A stretch of 64,000 nucleotides of DNA from Actinomycetes bacterium (GTDB taxonomy: Bacteria; Actinomycetota; Actinomycetes; Actinomycetales; Dermatophilaceae), in assembly GCA_023420415.1 (NCBI GenBank), contig JAEZWF010000040.1:84918-148917 (forward strand), in the 5' to 3' direction. Shown piece by piece: positions 59,919 to 64,000 of the stretch (position 1 is the first letter of the stretch; every line of letters starts with the position of its first letter). A program made the translations under genes and the position numbers. The notes beneath the pieces are model-generated. The model had not been told where the DNA came from and did not search any database. It worked only from the letters and a program-made list of their open reading frames with translations.

Positions 59919-61130
59919 GTGCCAGTGCTGAACCGCGCTGCTGACCGTTTCCAGCGCGCCCTCGACGGCGAGAAGGTCACGGACGCCTCGATCGCCCGGC
60001 TCGTCGAGACGAGCCGGCACCTCGTGGACCTCGGCGGCGCCCCCGGCCCCGACCCCACGTTCGTCGCCACGCTGCGCGAGCGGCTCCTCGCCGAGGCTGC
60101 CGCCCTGCCGGCCCCGTCACCTGTTGCCGCGAAGACCGCGGCGGCGCGCCGGGCCGCCAGCCGCACCACCCCGGTCGTCGTGGTGGTCGGACGTGGGCTG
60201 CCGCGCCTCGTCGCCGGTGCCGCCGCCTCCGCCCTGCTCGTCGGTGGCGTCGTGGGTGCGGCCTCCCGCTCGACCGTTCCCGGCCAGGCGCTCTACCCCG
60301 TCAAGGGCTGGCTCGACGGCGTCCAGGTCCGGCTGGCCACGAGCGACCTCGACCGCGGTCGCACCTACCTGTCACAGGCACAGGAGCACATCTCCGACGC
60401 CCGCGACCTCGCCGAGGGCGACGGCGCTGCGAGCAACGTCGACACGGCCCTGGTCTCGGCCATCGAGTCCGTCCGCGACGGGCAGCGTTCGCTCGACACG
60501 GCATACGCCACCACCGGCAACCCGCAGGCGCTCATCGCCATGCGCGACTTCACCGCGCGGGCCGTGCCACAGATCGAGGTGCTGCGCAGCGAGGTGCCCG
60601 CGCAGTCGCTGCCGCTCGTGGCCCGGCTCGAGTCGCTGCTGCGCCAGGGCCAGGAGGTCACCGCACGACGCATCGCGGCCTGTGGTCCGGCCTGCTCGGA
60701 GCTCACCAGCGCACTCGGGCCGGCCACGCTGCCGTCGGTGCCGACCACCGCGGTCAGCCAGCCGAGCACGTCCCGGCCCGCGGCGGAGCAGACCAAGGCT
60801 CCGGCGAAGCCGCGCGCGACCAGCCCGCGCGTCACGGTGCCCAAGGCGCCCGTGGGCACCGCTCCCAGCGGTGGCGCCCCGCTCCCCTCGACGTCCACGG
60901 GCGCGGGCGGGCTGGGCGCCGGTGTGGGCGGCGGCGGCGTGACGGCAGGAACGGCCGGTGCCTCAGTCGGCCTGCCCACGATCAGCGCGACCGTGCCGAT
61001 CGTCCCCTCCGTGACGGCCAGCGTTCCCCTTCCGTCGGTGACCGTCGGCACCGGTGGTGTCGGCGCAACCGTGCCCGGCTCGACCCTGGGCCCGGTCACG
61101 CTGCCGGGCGTGACGATCACGCTGCCCTGA
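59919..61130 (+). CDS. DUF5667-type membrane protein, probable anti-sigma partner
   Basis: 403 residues: cytoplasmic N-terminus (1-88), one membrane helix (about 92-114, LVAGAAASALLVGGVVGAA), then a DUF5667-type helical domain (YPVKGWLDGVQVRLATSDLDRGRTYL) and a long serine-, proline-, glycine- and valine-rich tail. In Streptomyces the gene after bldN encodes RsbN, a one-helix anti-sigma factor with a similar layout, so this is likely the sigma factor's membrane partner. GGGGAGGAG precedes the GTG start. Binding to the sigma factor is inference. Confidence 0.75.
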   Translation: MPVLNRAADRFQRALDGEKVTDASIARLVETSRHLVDLGGAPGPDPTFVATLRERLLAEAAALPAPSPVAAKTAAARRAASRTTPVVVVVGRGLPRLVAGAAASALLVGGVVGAASRSTVPGQALYPVKGWLDGVQVRLATSDLDRGRTYLSQAQEHISDARDLAEGDGAASNVDTALVSAIESVRDGQRSLDTAYATTGNPQALIAMRDFTARAVPQIEVLRSEVPAQSLPLVARLESLLRQGQEVTARRIAACGPACSELTSALGPATLPSVPTTAVSQPSTSRPAAEQTKAPAKPRATSPRVTVPKAPVGTAPSGGAPLPSTSTGAGGLGAGVGGGGVTAGTAGASVGLPTISATVPIVPSVTASVPLPSVTVGTGGVGATVPGSTLGPVTLPGVTITLP

Positions 61131-61151
61131 CCCGGCGAGAACCGTGACAGG

Positions 61152-62558
61152 TCAGAAGAAGACCGAGCGCCGCTGCATCAGCAGCGAGTAGAGCGTCTGC
61201 TGGATGGTCTCGCGCACCTGGTCGGTGAGGTCGAAGACGAGCATCGGGTCGTCGGCTGCGCCCGGCCCGAGGTCGGCCGTCTCGACCGGCGCGCCGAACT
61301 CGATGATCCACTTGCTGGGCAACGGGATCCAGCCCAACGGACCGAGCAGCGGCCAGGTCGGCGTGATCGGCGCATAGGGCACACCGAGCAACCTGGCCAC
61401 GGTCTTCATGTTGCCGAGGATGGGATAGATCTCCTCGGCCCCGACGATGGAGCACGGGATGATCGGCACCCCGGTCTTCAGGGCCGCCGACACGAACCCG
61501 CCGCGGCCGAACCGTTGCAGCTTGTAGCGCTCGCTGAACGGCTTGCCGACGCCCTTGAAGCCCTCCGGCCACACGCCACACAGCTCGCCGCTGGACAGCA
61601 GCCGCTCGGCGTCGGGGTTGGCGGCCAGCGTCGACCCGGACTTGCGGGCCACCGTGCCCATGACCGGCGTCTGGAAGACGAGGTCGGCGCCGAGCATGCG
61701 CAGGTGCCGGTGCGCCGGGTGCTCGTCGTGCACCGCGACCTGGGTCATCAGCGAGTCCATCGCGACCGTGCCGGAGTGGTTGGCCACGACGAGGCCGCCT
61801 CCGGTGGAGGGGATGTTCTCGATGCCGCGCACCTCGACGCGGAACCAGTGCCGGTAGAGGGGCCGCAGCACCGGCAGGTAGAAGCTTTCGGTGAAGTCCT
61901 CGTCGAACCCGAAGTCGTCGACGGTGAAGTCGCCCGTGAGCCGGCGCCGCGCGAACGCCAGCAGGGACGCGAGGTGGCGTTCGACGTCGTCGGGTGAGAC
62001 GCCCGCGGCCTCGGCGGCGGTGCGCACGGCGGCGATGCCGGCCCCGAGCAGCTCCTCCAGACCGGGTGTCACCGACGTCCGCGGCGGCAGGCCCTGGCCG
62101 GAGCCGCGGACCTCCGACGAGGGGTCGGGCGCCTCGACGACCGGCGGCACGGCCTTGAGGGCGCGCACGGGGCGCTCGGCGGCGGCCTTGGTGCGCGGGC
62201 TCGGCCGGCGGCTGCGGGAAGCCGCGGGTGCCCGGGTGCCCGAGCGGGCGACGGCCTTCTTGGTGGGCACGGCCTTGGCGACCGGGCGCGGCCGGTGCTC
62301 GACCCGCGGGGTCGTCGCCGGCTCGGCCGTGGCCTCGTCGGAGGTATGCCGCGCGGCCGGCTTCCCGGGCAACGTCGCCCCGGGGGCGCCGCCACCGTCG
62401 GCCGGGGGGAGGGCGTCCGCAGCCTTCGCCGCGTCGGCGATCAACGGCGTGCGGCGGCGCTTGGCCCGCTCCCCCGACGCACGGGCGGCACCAGCGGCCA
62501 GGGCGCCCTTGGCGGCGGCATTCTTGGCAGGGCGCGAGGCCCCCGTGGACGCGGCCAT
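61152..62558 (-). CDS. Lysophospholipid acyltransferase-like protein (MGAT-type), long N-terminus
   Basis: 468 residues. The first 160 are low complexity (Ala, Lys, Arg, Pro) and probably disordered. The PlsC-type domain has NH261-SGTVAMD268, an HX6D spacing rather than the classical HX4D, and VWPEGFKGVGKPF, as in the monoacylglycerol-acyltransferase-like subgroup. It probably acylates a glycerolipid. The ATG shares a base with the epimerase stop (TGATG), so the two act together. Confidence 0.85.
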   Translation of the reverse strand: MAASTGASRPAKNAAAKGALAAGAARASGERAKRRRTPLIADAAKAADALPPADGGGAPGATLPGKPAARHTSDEATAEPATTPRVEHRPRPVAKAVPTKKAVARSGTRAPAASRSRRPSPRTKAAAERPVRALKAVPPVVEAPDPSSEVRGSGQGLPPRTSVTPGLEELLGAGIAAVRTAAEAAGVSPDDVERHLASLLAFARRRLTGDFTVDDFGFDEDFTESFYLPVLRPLYRHWFRVEVRGIENIPSTGGGLVVANHSGTVAMDSLMTQVAVHDEHPAHRHLRMLGADLVFQTPVMGTVARKSGSTLAANPDAERLLSSGELCGVWPEGFKGVGKPFSERYKLQRFGRGGFVSAALKTGVPIIPCSIVGAEEIYPILGNMKTVARLLGVPYAPITPTWPLLGPLGWIPLPSKWIIEFGAPVETADLGPGAADDPMLVFDLTDQVRETIQQTLYSLLMQRRSVFF

Positions 62559-63607
62559 CAGCGGCTCCTCCCGGCTGCGGCGAGGGCGCCGCCGATCACG
62601 TGCGCCGCGTTGCCGGCCAGCCCGGACAGGGCGCTGCCGACCAGTGGTGCACCGGGCACGGCGGGACCGATGGCCCGCACGAAGTCCTCGAACGCGCCCC
62701 GGCTCGTGAACGTGGGCTCGAACCCCAGGTGCTCACGCATCCGCGTCGTGTCCAACCCGCGGCCGTAGGCGAGGAACTGCATCTGGTCGGAGCTGAAGTC
62801 GGCCAGTCCCGACCGCTTGACGAACCCGCCGAAGACCCCTGCGGCCTGCATGGGCACCGGCACAACCGGCCGACCGGCGATGGCGGCGGCCTGGGTCACC
62901 GTGACCACGCCGTCGCCGGCGATGTTCGTGATGCCCGAAGGACCGCTGGTGCTGGCGAGCAGGGCGCCGATGGCGTCGGACTCGTGCACGAACTGCAGCC
63001 TCGCGTCGAAGCCCAGCGGCACGGGCACGACCGGCAGCGAGAAGTAGTCGGTGAGCGAGGTGCGGATGCCCGGGCCGATGATGTTGGCGAACCGCAGCAT
63101 CGCGATCTCGACATCGGGACGACGCCGCGAGAACCCGCGCACGTAGCCCTCGACCTCGACCGAGTCCTTGCCAAACCCCGCTCGGGGCAACGACTTTGGA
63201 CCCATGTCCTCGGTGAACATCGCCGGGTCGCGAGGGCTGGAGCCGTAGACGGCCGCGGACGACTTCACGACCAGCCGCTGGATCGACGGCGCCTTCTGGC
63301 ACGCCGCGAGCAGCTGCATCGTGCCGATGACGTTGATCTCCTTCTGGGAGACCCGGCCACCGGCGTGGGTCGGTGTCGCGATGACGTTCATGTGCACGAC
63401 CGTGTCGACCTCGGACTGCGCGATGATCTTGCCGATCATCGGGTTGCGGATGTCCGCGCGCACGAACTCGGTGCGCCCGATGTCGTGCGGCGGCGGGATC
63501 ACGTCCACACCGATCACCCGGCTGATCGACGCGTCCTTGGTCAGGGCTCGCGCGAACTGCCCGCCGAGGTAGCGGGAGACCCCGGTCACCAGGACGACGT
63601 CAGCCAC
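62558..63607 (-). CDS. NAD-dependent epimerase/dehydratase (extended SDR)
   Basis: 349 residues, Rossmann fold with VTGVSRYLGGQFARAL at 7-22 and the VKSSAAVYGSSPRDP active-site strand. The usual YxxxK is not obvious, so it may bind NAD(P) without classical SDR chemistry. GTG at 63607, six bases after a TAGGGT -10 (63614-63619): leaderless. Pairing with an acyltransferase suggests lipid or cell-envelope work. Confidence 0.8.
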   Translation of the reverse strand: MADVVLVTGVSRYLGGQFARALTKDASISRVIGVDVIPPPHDIGRTEFVRADIRNPMIGKIIAQSEVDTVVHMNVIATPTHAGGRVSQKEINVIGTMQLLAACQKAPSIQRLVVKSSAAVYGSSPRDPAMFTEDMGPKSLPRAGFGKDSVEVEGYVRGFSRRRPDVEIAMLRFANIIGPGIRTSLTDYFSLPVVPVPLGFDARLQFVHESDAIGALLASTSGPSGITNIAGDGVVTVTQAAAIAGRPVVPVPMQAAGVFGGFVKRSGLADFSSDQMQFLAYGRGLDTTRMREHLGFEPTFTSRGAFEDFVRAIGPAVPGAPLVGSALSGLAGNAAHVIGGALAAAGRSR

Positions 63608-63613
63608 GGGGAA

Positions 63614-63619
63614 ACCCTA
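63614..63619 (-). promoter_or_regulatory. -10 element of the epimerase-acyltransferase operon
   Basis: TAGGGT on the minus strand, six bases from the GTG start; no ribosome binding site. Confidence 0.5.
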
Positions 63620-63695
63620 CCGAGCCACGGGCCCATCGAGGCGGTGACGTCCATCGCACAGTGACCACCCGGCATACCCCCCGTTGGAAAAACCT

Positions 63696-63727
63696 GGAAA
63701 GAAAGAAGCCCCCGCGGTGGCGGGGGC
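63696..63727 (-). terminator. Rho-independent terminator of bS22
   Basis: GCCCCCGC / GCGGGGGC, eight base pairs with a four-base loop, followed on the minus strand by a T-rich run (TTCTTTCTTTCC). It starts seven bases after the bS22 stop. The clearest intrinsic terminator of the window. Confidence 0.85.
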
Positions 63728-63733
63728 CCTTTG

Positions 63734-63832
63734 TCACTTCTTGTTGCGGCGCTGGTGGCGCGTCTTGCGAAGCAGCTTGCGGTGCTTCTTCTTCGCCATG
63801 CGCTTGCGGCGCTTCTTGATGACAGAGCCCAT
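63734..63832 (-). CDS. Small ribosomal protein bS22 (AURKAIP1/COX24 domain)
   Basis: 32 residues, MGSVIKKRRKRMAKKKHRKL followed by LRKTRHQRRNKK: nearly the whole protein is basic. It matches the 33-residue mycobacterial ribosomal protein bS22. The ATG at 63832 has GAGAGGA upstream. It has its own promoter and terminator, so it is a single-gene unit. Too short for most gene finders, but coding is clear. Confidence 0.9.
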   Translation of the reverse strand: MGSVIKKRRKRMAKKKHRKLLRKTRHQRRNKK

Positions 63833-63853
63833 GATGTCCTCTCGTCGTGGTCG

Positions 63854-63873
63854 GGTTGCCGGACGGGGCAACC
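63854..63873. promoter_or_regulatory. Leader hairpin of bS22
   Basis: Perfect 7-bp stem GGTTGCC-GGACGG-GGCAACC in the roughly 65-base leader between the promoter and the bS22 ribosome binding site. A leader structure in a ribosomal protein message could allow feedback control; unproven. Confidence 0.5.
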
Positions 63874-63898
63874 AACGCACCACGCCGAACAGGGGCCA

Positions 63899-63927
63899 AC
63901 TCTAGCGGCCCGTGCGCGAGCACCCAA
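63899..63927 (-). promoter_or_regulatory. Promoter of bS22
   Basis: -35 TTGGGT (63922-63927) and -10 TAGAGT (63899-63904) on the minus strand, exactly 17 bases apart. Upstream of it, to 64000, I see no gene. Confidence 0.65.
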
Positions 63928-64000
63928 ACTCGCGGCGGGCAGCACGGGAAAGGGCGGACCCGGCCCACAGGCCCCGTACCCCCACCGTTTTCGGTAAGCA

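Larger units (their letters stand above)
32..63678. repeat. Dispersed octamer GTATGCCG (about 65 copies, both strands)
   Basis: By hand count there are about 35 copies of GTATGCCG and 30 of its complement, roughly one per kilobase, and every GTATGCC found was followed by G. Examples (first base): 32, 5381, 12630, 15287, 18103, 19570, 20969, 26089, 30749, 33688, 42671, 44919, 47129, 54067 and 62341 on plus; 2998, 9898, 16389, 22479, 28196, 30821, 33261, 43645, 49339, 53238, 57560, 60501 and 63671 on minus. It occurs in genes in all frames and in gaps. From base composition near 70% GC I would expect only two or three. Confidence 0.85.

Noticed and set aside
32..63678. Octamer considered as a KOPS- or Chi-type strand marker
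   Set aside because: About 35 versus 30 copies on the two strands is nearly balanced within this window, so no polarity is visible. A genome-wide map could still show one.
1..64000. tRNA, rRNA, CRISPR arrays, insertion sequences, prophage or att sites
   Set aside because: No cloverleaf-like sequence, no regularly spaced short repeats and no transposase or integrase frame was seen; genes are nearly continuous.

Overview
The window is a dense, very GC-rich stretch of a bacterial chromosome (NADH dehydrogenase, menaquinone, haem and cytochrome c genes, with GTG starts and stop/start overlaps everywhere). Gene content and order point to an actinobacterium, and I infer the order Micrococcales, probably Intrasporangiaceae-like. 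The reasons are the full 14-gene nuo operon ending in a polyprenyl synthetase, the menaquinone-only quinone pathway with MenJ, DUF4229 beside menA, a rex-hemA-hemC-hemD-hemB operon next to a BldN-type sigma factor, and the actinobacterial small ribosomal protein bS22. No rRNA, tRNA, CRISPR array or insertion sequence was seen.

Layout. 1-16765 (minus): a polyprenyl diphosphate synthase (cut by the window edge) and nuoN to nuoA, complex I. 16887-22313: menJ and menG (minus), menF (plus), menD (minus). 22341-24873: a DUF1479 dioxygenase-like gene divergent from a ROK regulator. 24941-32379 (minus): an ATP-grasp ligase, an S51-like protein, two alpha/beta hydrolases and an M20 peptidase, followed by a small WXG-like protein and a lipase-like protein. 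32473-36809: menC, a glutathione peroxidase, an unknown gene, vapBC and menB. 36830-41922: a disturbed segment with a gene remnant, an antitoxin whose toxin has a nonsense codon, and a TetR-controlled CocE hydrolase / frameshifted metallo-beta-lactamase / BKACE operon. 41944-44970: a small unknown gene, menE, a PLDc_N membrane protein and menA. 44977-50008: DUF4229, then the system II cytochrome c maturation genes ccsB-resB-ccdA-resA and a phosphatase. 50005-58416: hemL, marR/yceI, hemB-hemD-hemC-hemA-rex. 58577-63832: a glutaredoxin-like protein, a BldN-like sigma factor with a likely membrane partner, an acyltransferase plus epimerase pair, and bS22.

Together most of the window builds the respiratory chain: complex I, its menaquinone carrier, the side-chain prenyl donor, haem, and cytochrome c assembly, with the NADH sensor Rex on the haem operon (a good Rex site lies in front of rex).

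The most unusual signal is not a gene. The octamer GTATGCCG occurs about 65 times by hand count, on both strands, in genes and between genes and in all reading frames. It forces rare codons (TAT, GCA, ATA, CAT) and makes up the arms of two intergenic hairpins. This resembles the behaviour of DNA uptake sequences or another genome-wide DNA signal. A second family of 47-nt hairpins, a complex 17-bp-armed hairpin between yceI and hemB, and a 17-bp inverted repeat before menE are further non-coding structures.
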